Positions 45,791-54,960 of a DNA stretch of 64,000 nt are shown piece by piece. The DNA is taken from NCBI RefSeq assembly GCF_000204055.1, contig NW_006768777.1, forward strand, positions 446,057 to 510,056. Direction: 5' to 3'. How positions within the stretch are numbered: the stretch's first letter is position 1; each line of letters starts with the position of its first letter. Source of the stretch: Melampsora larici-populina 98AG31. Its lineage: Eukaryota > Basidiomycota > Pucciniomycetes > Pucciniales > Melampsoraceae. The notes beneath the pieces are model-generated. The model saw nothing but the letters and a program-made list of their open reading frames with translations. It ran no database searches and was not told the DNA's origin. The position numbers were made by a program, and so were the translations under genes.

Positions 45791-48700
45791 TTACTTTTGG
45801 TCATTTGACCCATACGTCAAGTTCTCCGGTTCCACGAAAAGTTTGAGCTTGCAAATATTGAAGACGTTATGCCGCTTGTCACCTTCTGGCAAGTCAAGTC
45901 GAATGCTCTGACCGTTATTGAACGTGTCCAACACTTTGTAGGGCCCTTCATAGCGCTCCTTCAATTTGTCGACGCCGCCTGTGTGCCTGCCTCGCCAGTC
46001 ACCAGAGTCTAAAAGGACCCAGTCATCGACCTTCACTGACACGTCTGAATGGCGTTTGTTGTGATGAAGTGCTTGTACTACTCTACTGGCCCAGAGATTG
46101 TCACGAATTTGAGCCCAGGTACCTTCACGTTGACGAAGCCAAGTTTCGAGGGCAGCCGGTGAGCCGTTGATGGAATCCTTGGAAGGGAAGAGATTGGGAC
46201 GGCGTCCAAAGATGGTCTCGAACGGCAATAACCCAGTCGCTACGTTGACCGCACTGTTTATCGCGAATTCAACCGAGGGAAGCGACTCCAGCCACCGGGT
46301 CTGACGTTTCGACGTGAACGTCCGTAGAATCTGTCCCACTGTCTTGTTAGTCCTTTCGCTCCGGCCGTCCGCTTGAGGGTGGAAGGCTGAGGAGCGGTGG
46401 AATGAAATGTTGAGCCGTTCCATGAGTGACTTCCAAAACTTCGAAGACCATGCTTTATCGCGATCACTGATGATCGTCGAAGGGGAACCAAAGGTACCAG
46501 ACCAGGCTGAGAAGAACCGGGAAGCAGTCTTTTCTGCAGTGTCCGTTTGGTTGGTCGGAATGAGCCTAGTGAACCCCGAGAGGCGGCAGGTGCAGGTGAG
46601 AAGCATGTTGTACGAGTTTATTTTGGGCAAGGGTCCAACAAAGTCGATGGCGATATCCGACAAAGGCGTGAGCGGAACCTCCGGCGTCCTCATGCGTCCA
46701 TTAGGTAGTGACGTCCGAGCCTTTGTTTTCTGACAAACCTCGCAGGACTTAAGGCGTAGTTCGACATCCTTGCTCATCTTCGGCCAGAAGAAATCATTTC
46801 GTAGGATTGCGACCGTTTTCAAGACGCTGAGGTGACCTACCCGTCGGTGTGCTTCGTCAATTAATTTGGTGCGTAAATCATTACCACTCGGGATCAGGAG
46901 GCGTCCGTCAATGAAGATCAAGCTATCGTCAATGTAACAATCGTCGCGAAGCGGTATCCCATCCACAACGGCATTACAGAACTTGTCTGTTGCGTAGCCG
47001 TGGAGGACCGATTGGCGGAAATCGTCTGAAAAGTTATGTGACATCGCCAGGGCAGCTATTGTATCAACTCCCGTCTGTGAGTCTTCGATATCCTTCCGAG
47101 ACAAGGCGTCTGCAACGGTGTTGCCCTCGCCTCTGATGTATTGGAAATCCAAATCGAAGTCCGCTAGTTGCTCAAGCCACCTGGCTTGTCGTTTACTTAG
47201 TGATTGTTGTTTCATCAGATATGTAAGAGAATGGTGGTCACTCATCACGTTGACCTTCATTCCCAGCAAAAGCATCCTCCATTTTTGTAAAGCGTGCACT
47301 ACCTCGAGAAGCTCCTGTTCATGGACGGGGTAGTTTCGTTTGGCAGATGACATCTGTCTTGACTCGTAAGCTATTGGGTTAGCTCCTTGCCAATCCTTGC
47401 CTTGAAATAATGCCGCACCCAAACCTAAACCACTAGCATCAGTGAACAACCAGAGGGGGTCTGAGGAATCAAAATTGATGTTTTTTAAGCACAGAAGCAT
47501 TGTCATTATGTGTTTAATATTTTGAAACGCTGCCTCTTCAGCCTCACCCCATTTGAACTTCTTGGGATCCAGCTTGCTGCTTGTCAAAGGAGTGAGTTTG
47601 CCTACGTACTTCTCGAGTCCTGAAATGAACTTCTTCATCCATTGTACTGTCCCGAGAAACTTCTTAACTCCCTTTGACGACTTAGGCGAAACCCACGTGC
47701 GTATCTTTTCAACCTTCTCTTCATCCGGCTTGATCCCATCGCCCGAAATGACATGTCCCACAAACTTGATCTCTTCTCGAAATAATTTCGTCTTCTTACT
47801 GCTGCAGTACAGGTTTGCTGCACGTAGGCGGTCCAGGACTTTGCGAACGTGTTGCTCATGTTCTTGGACGGAAGAGGAGAAAACGACAATGTCGTCAAGG
47901 TATACAACACACACTGTGTTGATCAGATCCCCAAGCGCCTCTTCAAGTCGGGATTGGTGTGTCGCCGGTGCTTTGGTCAAACCCATAGGCATTACACACC
48001 ACTCGTAGAGTCCCCATGGTGTCTTCACGGCTGTCAGTGGTATATCAGCTTCACGCATCCTGGTCTGAAAAAACACATTTGTTTGATCCAAAATAGAAAA
48101 AACTTTGCCTGTAGCCACCAGTCTGACCAACTCATCCACATTAGGAAGAGGTGAACGGTCCCTTACGGTCACACTGTTCAAGGTGCGGTAGTCACATACC
48201 CACCTTGGAAGTTCGGAAGGGTCCTTCTTCGGGATAATAAGGCTAGGTGATGCGTACTGGCTATAAGACTTTCTAATACGGCCTGCCGCGACGTGTTGAT
48301 CCACAAGCTTTCGCCAAGCACCCATGTGCTTCGCCGGGTAAGGGTATTGCCTTTCGTTGATCACCGCGTTAGGGTCCGTGAGGATGATTTTATGTCTGAT
48401 CTTCGAGGATGGATCCTGCATCTTCTCTGGGAAGGAGCCATCAACAAACTCGCCATTAGCCTCTGCTGCCTCTGACAAAGCTGGAATGTCCATTGGGAAG
48501 ACATCTTGATATTCCTTCAGAACCATACTCTCAATCACATTCCACGGCGTCATTTTGTCGCTCAGCATGGGCTCATTCTTCACCTTAAGCTGAGTCTCCC
48601 ACTCTTTCCAACGCTCAGTCTCTCTTCTCTCTTCATTTGCAGCTACATCATTGGCTACTGACTCTTCAAATTGTTTCTTTAATTTCAATTCGTGCCTAAA

Positions 48701-50056
48701 ATCCTTCATCATAGTACCTGAAATTTCACTAATTACAGCTTTTTTTGCGCAGGAAACAGAGAGTTCGTGACGAGAGAGGAAAGGGGAACCTAAGATGATA
48801 TCATAAGAGCTACCCAGTTGGCCAATCTTTGCATAAGTTCTTTCGAATTCCTGACCAGAGCCTTGATGGAATAACGGGACAGTCGTGAATTCTGTGAGTA
48901 AAGGAGCTTGTCCTCCTGGCTCCAACGCTAGGCCTACGATGGTCGGCTTAACAAGGCGTCGACGTCGAAGTCCAAGAATGTCGACCATTTTTTCCGAGAT
49001 CAGATTGGTCTCAGAGCCTGCATCAGCCAGTGCACGAATCAGTGTACCGTTGCAGGTTAGCTCAAGTATCACCGTTGGTAATGAGACCGGCTGATCCACG
49101 CACCCTTCTTCTCCAGGTACGATCACATCTTCGCCATTGTCCGCTATCTCTTGTAGCTCACGTTCAATCTCTTCATACGCCGCTACAGTCACAGCATCGT
49201 ACTCGGGACAAGTGGTCGCCGCGACGTTCGTTCGAGCAGGTCTGCCAGCAGGTGGTTGTGTGGGACGTCCTGCGGTGGCTGCTAGGCGAGCTCGTGGCGG
49301 GGTGTAGTTTTGAGGCTTGGGTGGCGCTTTGTATCCCGGCGGGAAGACGACCCGTTCTTTTGAGAACGTGCCGGTGCATTGTTTGAATTCGCTGCCGCAC
49401 TGCTTCCTGCAGAAATGACAGAGCCCCATGGAGTCGAGGTATGAATTAATTTTCCAGTAAAAAAGTTGTTTTCGTTCTTCGGCATCTGTTGAGGAGGCGG
49501 GCGTAGTAGTGTGAGCTGAGGTTTGAGGAGCATTTGGGCTTTGACTGAATCGGGTGTTTGAAGAAGCAGCTGGCCGACGTGACAAGACCCGCTTCACAAC
49601 AAGATCTTCGTAAATCAAGTCGCATCGCTCTTCAAATTTGATGAAATCAAAATCTTCTCGTTTCAAGGGACCGTCCAAACGAAGAGTAGACTTTAGCTCT
49701 GGGAGTAAACCTAGGACGATGTGTGTCGCTAAGTCAAAGTCGTCGATCTCCACTCGATTGTGATTCATGAGTGACTGTATGGACCTCGCTCGTGTGCAGT
49801 AGAATTTGAAGTCTTCGTTGGAAGACATGCGTAGCGTGAGAATCCTTTCGCGCAGTTTATCGTTCCAGTCAGAGGGCAAGGCGGTGCGAAATAGGCGTTC
49901 TTTGAAGGAATCCCAAGACATGGACTTGAAGGCGTCGATGTTGTGCGCCCAGAACGCCTGAAGATTGGTCTCGAGTAAGTAGGAACCAGTAAGAATAATA
50001 CGGTCCGCGTCCTTTTCCACCTTCTTCACAAGGAAAAATATCTTTAGAGATGTGAA
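45791..50056 (-). CDS. Gypsy polyprotein: end of gag, protease, RT, RNase H, integrase
   Basis: One open frame of about 1420 codons following an in-frame TAG (50057-50059). The first part is the rest of gag (FWAHNIDAFKSMSWDSFKER, retrotransposon gag type). Protease: ALADAGSETNLIS near residue 335. RT: RWVCDYRTLNSVT, FSILDQTNVFFQTRM (motif normally D-x-x-x-A/G), VMPMGLTKAPATHQ, VVYLDDIVVFS. RNase H: LWLFTDASGLGLGAA, HEQELLEVVHAL, VMSDHHSLTYL, NTVADALSRK. Integrase: zinc site H-x3-H..C-x2-C (ending CEVCQK), catalytic Asp in AIDFVGPLPK, Asp in IISDRDKAWSS, Glu in GRSERTNKT; then a GPY/F-like end (YEGPYKVL). No chromodomain. No other stop or frameshift seen, so this pol may still be functional. 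Confidence 0.92.
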   Translation of the reverse strand, partial: FTSLKIFFLVKKVEKDADRIILTGSYLLETNLQAFWAHNIDAFKSMSWDSFKERLFRTALPSDWNDKLRERILTLRMSSNEDFKFYCTRARSIQSLMNHNRVEIDDFDLATHIVLGLLPELKSTLRLDGPLKREDFDFIKFEERCDLIYEDLVVKRVLSRRPAASSNTRFSQSPNAPQTSAHTTTPASSTDAEERKQLFYWKINSYLDSMGLCHFCRKQCGSEFKQCTGTFSKERVVFPPGYKAPPKPQNYTPPRARLAATAGRPTQPPAGRPARTNVAATTCPEYDAVTVAAYEEIERELQEIADNGEDVIVPGEEGCVDQPVSLPTVILELTCNGTLIRALADAGSETNLISEKMVDILGLRRRRLVKPTIVGLALEPGGQAPLLTEFTTVPLFHQGSGQEFERTYAKIGQLGSSYDIILGSPFLSRHELSVSCAKKAVISEISGTMMKDFRHELKLKKQFEESVANDVAANEERRETERWKEWETQLKVKNEPMLSDKMTPWNVIESMVLKEYQDVFPMDIPALSEAAEANGEFVDGSFPEKMQDPSSKIRHKIILTDPNAVINERQYPYPAKHMGAWRKLVDQHVAAGRIRKSYSQYASPSLIIPKKDPSELPRWVCDYRTLNSVTVRDRSPLPNVDELVRLVATGKVFSILDQTNVFFQTRMREADIPLTAVKTPWGLYEWCVMPMGLTKAPATHQSRLEEALGDLINTVCVVYLDDIVVFSSSVQEHEQHVRKVLDRLRAANLYCSSKKTKLFREEIKFVGHVISGDGIKPDEEKVEKIRTWVSPKSSKGVKKFLGTVQWMKKFISGLEKYVGKLTPLTSSKLDPKKFKWGEAEEAAFQNIKHIMTMLLCLKNINFDSSDPLWLFTDASGLGLGAALFQGKDWQGANPIAYESRQMSSAKRNYPVHEQELLEVVHALQKWRMLLLGMKVNVMSDHHSLTYLMKQQSLSKRQARWLEQLADFDLDFQYIRGEGNTVADALSRKDIEDSQTGVDTIAALAMSHNFSDDFRQSVLHGYATDKFCNAVVDGIPLRDDCYIDDSLIFIDGRLLIPSGNDLRTKLIDEAHRRVGHLSVLKTVAILRNDFFWPKMSKDVELRLKSCEVCQKTKARTSLPNGRMRTPEVPLTPLSDIAIDFVGPLPKINSYNMLLTCTCRLSGFTRLIPTNQTDTAEKTASRFFSAWSGTFGSPSTIISDRDKAWSSKFWKSLMERLNISFHRSSAFHPQADGRSERTNKTVGQILRTFTSKRQTRWLESLPSVEFAINSAVNVATGLLPFETIFGRRPNLFPSKDSINGSPAALETWLRQREGTWAQIRDNLWASRVVQALHHNKRHSDVSVKVDDWVLLDSGDWRGRHTGGVDKLKERYEGPYKVLDTFNNGQSIRLDLPEGDKRHNVFNICKLKLFVEPENLTYGSNDQK

Positions 50057-51636
50057 CTATCTCAAAAAACCCTTGGTGTCTCGGTAGGGACCCTTAAACT
50101 GCGGCCCATCGGACGACTTGAATCGCGTAAGATCGAGGCCGCGATCATCTCGTGCTGTGGCAGGAGCAGGGGAAGGAGGTTGAGGTGGTGATTGGCTCGC
50201 CGCGTTCAGTTGGAATTGCAAAAGTCGCTCTTCCAAACCAGCGATTCGCTCTTCGGCTTCACGAGCAGCCGCGATGCGGTCTTGTTCCAATTTGGCGTGA
50301 CGTTCTGCCGCTTCGTTGGCCTCCTGTATGCCGGCAGTTTGGGCAATCATCATCGCACAAAGTAGGTCTTGAGTGGACGGCTGGGTCTCGTGGGAGAGAT
50401 GCGGTATCAGTCTTTCTCTGAGACTACCTGAGAGAAGCAGTGAGACATACAGGTATAGTTCAATCCCGGTCTGTGTGGCGCGTTTTTTTTTGCATGGCGC
50501 TTCCTTCTCTTTATAAGCCTTCCACCAACTACAGAACATCTAGACATCCATTGGTCAATTTCATTGGTCAAAAATAATACATACAAAAGACGATCGAGTT
50601 GATAAAATGCAAAATGAGATGTCTTGAAAAGCAGAAGTTGGAAGCATTTTAGGTTGGTTGAAAAGAAGTGATATCGAGTCCTTTTCGTGAAGATTATACA
50701 TACAAAGAGACAGTTTGAAAAGATGGCGACTGAGTCGTTTTTGAAGAAATCAAGACAACGCAACAGATAGAAACCTCTTACATCAAAGTATCTCGCTCCG
50801 ATGACAATGCATTGTTTTTCTTGTATCGGTTTTGCTTGCTACTTTCATTCAAAGTAGCTTGTTCCAATAACATTTTGTTGTTTTGTAAGTTGCTTCATTA
50901 TCAATACTTTGATATGTAAGTGGTTGTAGCGATAGAACCCCCTTGACAATGTTTCAGGGGGATTGGAGTGAGTCTGAAGGTATAGATATAAGGTGCACCT
51001 GGATGACTCGACAAAGGTTCTTGATTCTTGATGAGGTTATCGAAGTGTTAACAGCTTCTTTGAAGTCTTAATGATGAATTTGTTCAAGTCTTCATACATA
51101 TGTACCAGTTGCCACCAGCCTGTACAGACAGTGTACAAAAAGCCACCATCCGGTTTACTTTTTTGTTTGTCTCAGGATAGTCTCAGAGCGAGTTAGTCTC
51201 AGAAAAAGACTGATACGGTTACGCTCCCGGTCTCGTCATCGTCAGGCTTACTCGTCATGGTATTGCTGTTGTGTAATGGAGAGGAACGCATCGATTGTGA
51301 TCTGGCTAGGAGATCTTGCCGGAGTCGTGTTTCTTCCAGTTGAAGACGGGACACTCGAGATCGGGCCGGGGCAGGACTGGCTGGGAATGCTCCCGGCAAC
51401 AAAGTAGATCGTGGTGGGGTAGAAGGTAGGATATAGGGTCTTTCAGATGCGGGGATCAGCTTGGGGGGTATGTTAGCGAAGAGGACTCTATTGGTGTCGC
51501 ATCTCCCCGTCTCTTCGATGGAACGATGATGAAAATGTGGGGAAGGCGTATTCGAGAGGCGGATGATGCTCTCGGGATCGTCTATCCCGGGTAGAAGATT
51601 GGTAGAGTCGCTGCGGGTCGAAGGTGGGGGGGTCAT
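50057..51636 (-). pseudogene. Gypsy gag N-terminal part, split by a hAT MITE
   Basis: From ATG 51636 the frame is Ser/Pro-rich (MTPPPSTRSD, RLQLEETRLRQDLLARSQ) to PDDDET at 51237, where an 837-bp MITE plus 8-bp duplication intervenes. Reading resumes at 50383 with QPSTQDLLCAMMIAQ and a predicted coiled coil (EANEAAERHAKLEQD, EERIAGLEERLL), then DLTRFKSSDGPQFKGPYRD and a TAG at 50057-50059. Removing 845 bp restores one frame through to pol, apart from the TAG. The TAG may be a Trp (TGG) mutation or a leaky gag/pol stop. Confidence 0.85.
50392..51228. mobile_element. hAT MITE, 837 bp, inside Gypsy gag
   Basis: Termini GGGAGAGATGCGGTATC and inverse of GGGAGCGTAACCGTATC, pairing on through CAGTCTTT-TCTGAGACTA; 8-bp duplications GGTCTCGT at 50384-50391 and 51229-51236. 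Same TIR family as the hAT element at 43910. No gene inside; open frames here are spurious. Confidence 0.92.
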
Positions 51637-51800
51637 GCAGGTGTGTATCACGTACAAAGTGATGAACAAGATTGGTATAATCGAGAACGAGAAAACGTTT
51701 GAGCCGAATTTAGAAAATCCGGGGTCGTTGTAAGAACTGAGTTCTTCTGAAGGAATAAGAACAACCGTTCTTCTGAAGTGAAGGTTTGAGAAAAAAAAAG

Positions 51801-52186
51801 TGTAAAGGACTAATAGTCCTCACTCGAAGGAATCTCTTGAAGGGTCTTTCTCGGAGGGAACTGAGGATCAAATGCCACGTAGTGGACTTTGGAGTTTCTA
51901 GAACCAACGTATAACTTATATTTCTAGCTCTAGCTCCAAAGATAATGAATACGAGATCAGCTCGAATTCCCTAAGGGAATGAGAAATACAATGATGATGA
52001 AATGAAATAGAAAGAAAGTATATATAGCAAGTGCTCACCTAGCTCCAAAGATAATGAATACGAGATCAGCTCGAATTCCCTAAGGAGCCAGGATTGCGTG
52101 CGAGGAAACAGAATGAAATATGAAAAGCGGTTAAGTCTTAAGTCTAGGTATCTGTACTACTAAGTAATGATGTGTACATCATTACA
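51801..52186 (-). repeat. Gypsy 5' LTR
   Basis: 386 bp, two mismatches by eye against 44996-45381 (GGCTC/GGGTC and AAGAGG/AAGCGG), so the insertion is recent. Confidence 0.93.
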
Positions 52187-52291
52187 TGGAGATGCTCTCA
52201 GGCTTCAGATCGGTCAAGACACGCTGTACAGAAAGCTGTACAGCCATTGTCTCCCGTTGTCTCCCGTCGAGACTGATACGGCTACTCTCCG

Positions 52292-52342
52292 GAAGCCGAT
52301 TCTGGGAGTGAGCACTGACGTGCTATCGTACTATCTGCTATA
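52292..52342 (+). repeat. Copia right LTR, last piece
   Basis: LTR bases 122-172 (GAAGCCGATTCTGGGAGTGA to CTATA), matching 11855-11905; followed by the target duplication ATCGC (52343-52347). Confidence 0.92.
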
Positions 52343-52456
52343 ATCGCGGTGTAAATATCACACTCCACCGTGTCAGAGCCCATGCGAGACACGTTCACGT
52401 TGTCTGACAGGAGCTAGACTTTTCCATTTATCTGACCGGGATCCAAAATTTGATAG

Positions 52457-54599
52457 TACTGTCGTTCCCAAAATGCTTGCCACATCGACCATTTTTTAAT
52501 CGAGCTGGTGGTCCGTGCGCGCTGTCAGAAACAGACAAGAGAAGTGATCACGCAAGAGGAAAAGAACCTCCCTGTCACAAGATTCCATAGCCTTGAAAGA
52601 GAGAGAGGGAACCCTCTTTTTGGAAACCCCGACATGAGATTTTTTCCTCTTTTCCTCGCCCTCTTCCTCTTCCCACTCATCATCCACATCATCACTTCAT
52701 CAATTTCAAGAATCTAAAAATCATTAAGAATGGTACCAAATTTCAAGTCTTTGTGATACGATTTTTGATTTTTGATTATCGTTTCAAAGAGTTTTTAACT
52801 TCGCAATAAACACTTGAATAGAAATGAATTTGTTTGTCAATTGTTGGTTATGGGCTCTTTGACTTCACCTTTGATCTTGTGTCGAGTAGAAACTTCTGCT
52901 GAAAATCGTGTTGATAAATGATCGATCGATAATTTATCTTACAAAAGAACTTGTAATTTATCTTGTTATTTAAAGATTCCATCAATTTTGGATTTTCATT
53001 GAAATACAAAGGTTGGTTTGTCTTCTTTTTCAAAATGTTTATCGATTGATTTTGAATTTGCCTTGTTATTCAAAAGTTCAATCGATTTTGGATTGTCTGA
53101 AATTAAAATGTGATTTGTCCTCTTTTTATAAATTTTAATCGATCCTCAAAATGAGAAAGTGGTAAAGATATTTCTCCAAGTTTGTCATTTAATTGGCAAC
53201 TTCTTAACATCAAACTTGGTCCAATGTTATCAAAGCTTTGAAACATTTGATAATAGACCTAAAGTCAAAGGTTTTCTCATTTTTAAGAAGATGATCGGAA
53301 GCTTATATATATCGGTTCTCAAGCCAGACGAGAAGAAGGACATATGTTGATTTTATGATATCAAAAATTCAAAGAGCTTGTGATTCTTTATGAAATGAGA
53401 TTTTACAAAGTTTCTTTTTCAAATGAAATTTTTTGGTTGTTTGTTATCACCAAAAAGAAACAAGGTAAGGAAGACATATGGTTGATTCTTATCAAAAACA
53501 TGAATCAAGGTTATCCAATGATTTTACAAAAAGAAAGAAGCATTTCCTTGTGCGTAGAACCCACATCCCGAGTAGAGAGAACAGTTTTGTAGAAATCGGA
53601 TCGGTTAAAATTGAAATCAAGACTAATTACCAAACCTCGAGTTGGATCGATCCCAGTAGTGGGAAGTTGTGTATCCACTGTTTGCCATAGCTGTACCTGG
53701 TTCAAGACCGTATTCAACGAGATTCTTGAAATTGATGAAGTGATGATGTGGATGATGAGTGGGAAGAGGGAGAGGGCGAGGAAAAGAGGAAAAAATCTCA
53801 TGTCGGGGTTTCCAAAAAGAGGGTTCCCTCTCTCTCTTTCAAGGCTATGGAATCTTGTGACAGGGAGGTTCTTTTCCTCTTGCGTGATCACTTCTCTTGT
53901 CTGTTTCTGACAGCGCGCACGGACCACCAGCTCGATTAAAAAATGGTCGATGTTCAGCCCGAGCCCCGATCGCTACCCGTCGAGTAGTGGCTTGCCCGGC
54001 CCCCGAACCGACGGGTAGAGAGACCTCCCAAGCCCGTTCGGGGGTCCCCGAACGAGTTTTTTTTGAAAAATTGTCTGCCCGAACCCCGACCGGGTTCCCC
54101 GCCGGGGACTCGCTGGCTGGACCAAAAAGGGTCCCTCACCCAGGTTTGAACACCGGACCGGGTCATTTATCGATATTGATGCCAAATACATTGAAAAAAA
54201 GTGTCCACTTGATGTTTAAATTGCACTCAGGGCCTCACATCACAGCCATGGCAGTGCTGGCAAGGTTCCCATATGCTTGGTAGGGCCTCCCCTGACAATG
54301 GACTAGGTAGTTTTTACCTGTGATGGAGTGTTTTAAATACATTTTTTACTCGTCGGGTACCCGGCGGATAGTATTTTTTTCGATTTCTACGCCCGACACC
54401 CGACTCGCGGGGATCCCCGATCATCGGGGGCTGATCTTTCTTTCGCCCCGGGTCAACCATTCATGCAAATTCAGGCCCCCGGGCCACCATGAGTAGCAAG
54501 CGTGTCAAATTGCCAAACGAACCCAGCAACTGATTCCGCACGGACCACCAGCTCGATTAAAAAATAGTCGATGTGGCAAGCATTTTGGGAACGACAGTA
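52457..54599. mobile_element. Long-TIR element with TA flanks, partly rearranged
   Basis: A left arm of about 250 bp (CTGTCGTTCCCAAAATGC, through TTTTTTAATCGAGCTGGTGG, to about 52717) is inverted at 53706-53950, where it stops at GGTCGATGT; the outermost part of the right arm (CGGACCACCAGCTCGATT to GGGAACGACAG) is at 54541-54597. TA dinucleotides border both ends, suggesting a Tc1/mariner-type (Stowaway-like) MITE. A hAT-like fragment lies between the two right-arm pieces, which share about 35 bp, so simple insertion with an 8-bp duplication does not explain it. The interior (52720-53700) is AT-rich with no supported gene. Confidence 0.65.
53952..54435. mobile_element. hAT-like fragment or MITE related to hAT 1
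   Basis: Starts TCAGCCCGAGCCCCGATCG and ends CATCGGGGGCTGA, inverted termini of the hAT 1 type; both subterminal regions match hAT 1 (31066-31265, 43730-43895). I do not find an 8-bp duplication, so an end may be rearranged. Confidence 0.6.
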
Positions 54600-54960
54600 A
54601 CGCAAAAACTATTTTGAGGACTTTGTCAACGCGAGCGACATCGTGAGACTTTGTTAATTTTACGCCGCAGGGTATACATTCGTAGATTTGAATTTATAAC
54701 TCTCACTTCGGGAGTAAACATGTCAAAGTCCCTCCCTCCTCGACGACCCGCGAGGAATGGACTTTGATAGATTTACTTAGATTGGTAGGGACTTTAAGTC
54801 TTTCTTCATCTTCCCTCGTCGCTCTCTCTGCAGTGAAGTGTGATTTCTGTCAACATCAACTTTGAACCATCCCGGAAGATCTTCTACTCAAATTCTGATA
54901 TTCAAACGCCTTTTTGGTTGATCCCTGTCACCTCCATAAGGCTATATTATCATTCCGAAG
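54600..54960. other. Upstream region of the multicopper oxidase gene
   Basis: Contains TGAGACTTTGTTAATTTTA and GGACTTTGATAGATTTA, related to the AACTTAACAAAGTC inverted blocks at 10990 and 11715, so a further repeat-family remnant. No gene seen. Confidence 0.45.

Larger units (their letters stand above)
44996..52186 (-). mobile_element. Ty3/Gypsy retrotransposon, 7.2 kb
   Basis: Identical-length 386-bp LTRs (44996-45381 and 51801-52186) with two mismatches seen by eye, flanked by TGGAG (44991-44995, 52187-52191). Minus-strand gag and pol in the order gag, protease, RT, RNase H, integrase, the Gypsy order. A polypurine tract abuts the 3' LTR (45382-45393). After the 5' LTR the sequence begins CTTTTTTTTTCTC, without the TGG of a tRNA primer site, so self-priming is possible. 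Without the 837-bp MITE and its duplication the element is about 6.35 kb. Confidence 0.93.
44520..52197. mobile_element. Harbinger MITE (about 480 bp) split by a Gypsy element
   Basis: Termini GAGCATCTCCAACGCG (44520) and inverse GCGCGTTGGAGATGCTC (rejoined from 44995 and 52187-52197), flanked by TCA on both sides (44517-44519, 52198-52200). Its right ~290 bp match the resident Harbinger's right end (4499-4786). The Gypsy element inserted within the right TIR. Confidence 0.88.
43910..52291. mobile_element. hAT element 2 (MITE) in the Copia right LTR, split by later insertions
   Basis: Termini GGGAGCGTAAGCGTATC and the inverse of CGGAGAGTAGCCGTATC, flanked by 8-bp duplications GAAGCCGA (43902-43909, 52292-52299). 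Its own DNA is about 700 bp (43910-44519 and 52198-52291), with no gene. Its TIR (GTATCAGTCTC core) matches the 837-bp MITE inside the Gypsy gag, so they are one family. Its target site overlaps that of hAT 1 in the same LTR. Confidence 0.85.
11734..52342 (+). mobile_element. Ty1/Copia retrotransposon, split by all the nested insertions
   Basis: The outer shell of the nest. LTR (172 bp, TGTTGTAGAG...CTGCTATA) lies at 11734-11905; the other LTR is in pieces at 30943-31065, 43896-43909 (target duplications of the two hAT elements) and 52292-52342. Flanking 5-bp duplications ATCGC are at 11729-11733 and 52343-52347. Rejoined by eye, the two LTRs are identical. Gag, protease, integrase, RT and RNase H follow the Copia order. 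Removing the insertions leaves an element of roughly 5.3 kb, normal for Copia. It is nevertheless inactive: duplication in gag, stop codons and a frameshift are described below. Confidence 0.9.

Noticed and set aside
46407..48154. Plus-strand open frames across 46.4-48.1 kb
   Set aside because: Antisense shadows of the Gypsy polyprotein, which has all expected motifs.
50392..51228. Open frames within the Gypsy gag interval
   Set aside because: They lie in the hAT MITE, which is bounded by 8-bp duplications; removing it restores gag.
52508..53927. Open frames beginning MVRARCQKQTRE in both inverted arms
   Set aside because: They are the two arms of the long-TIR element read outward; low-complexity, no family match, no sign of a gene.
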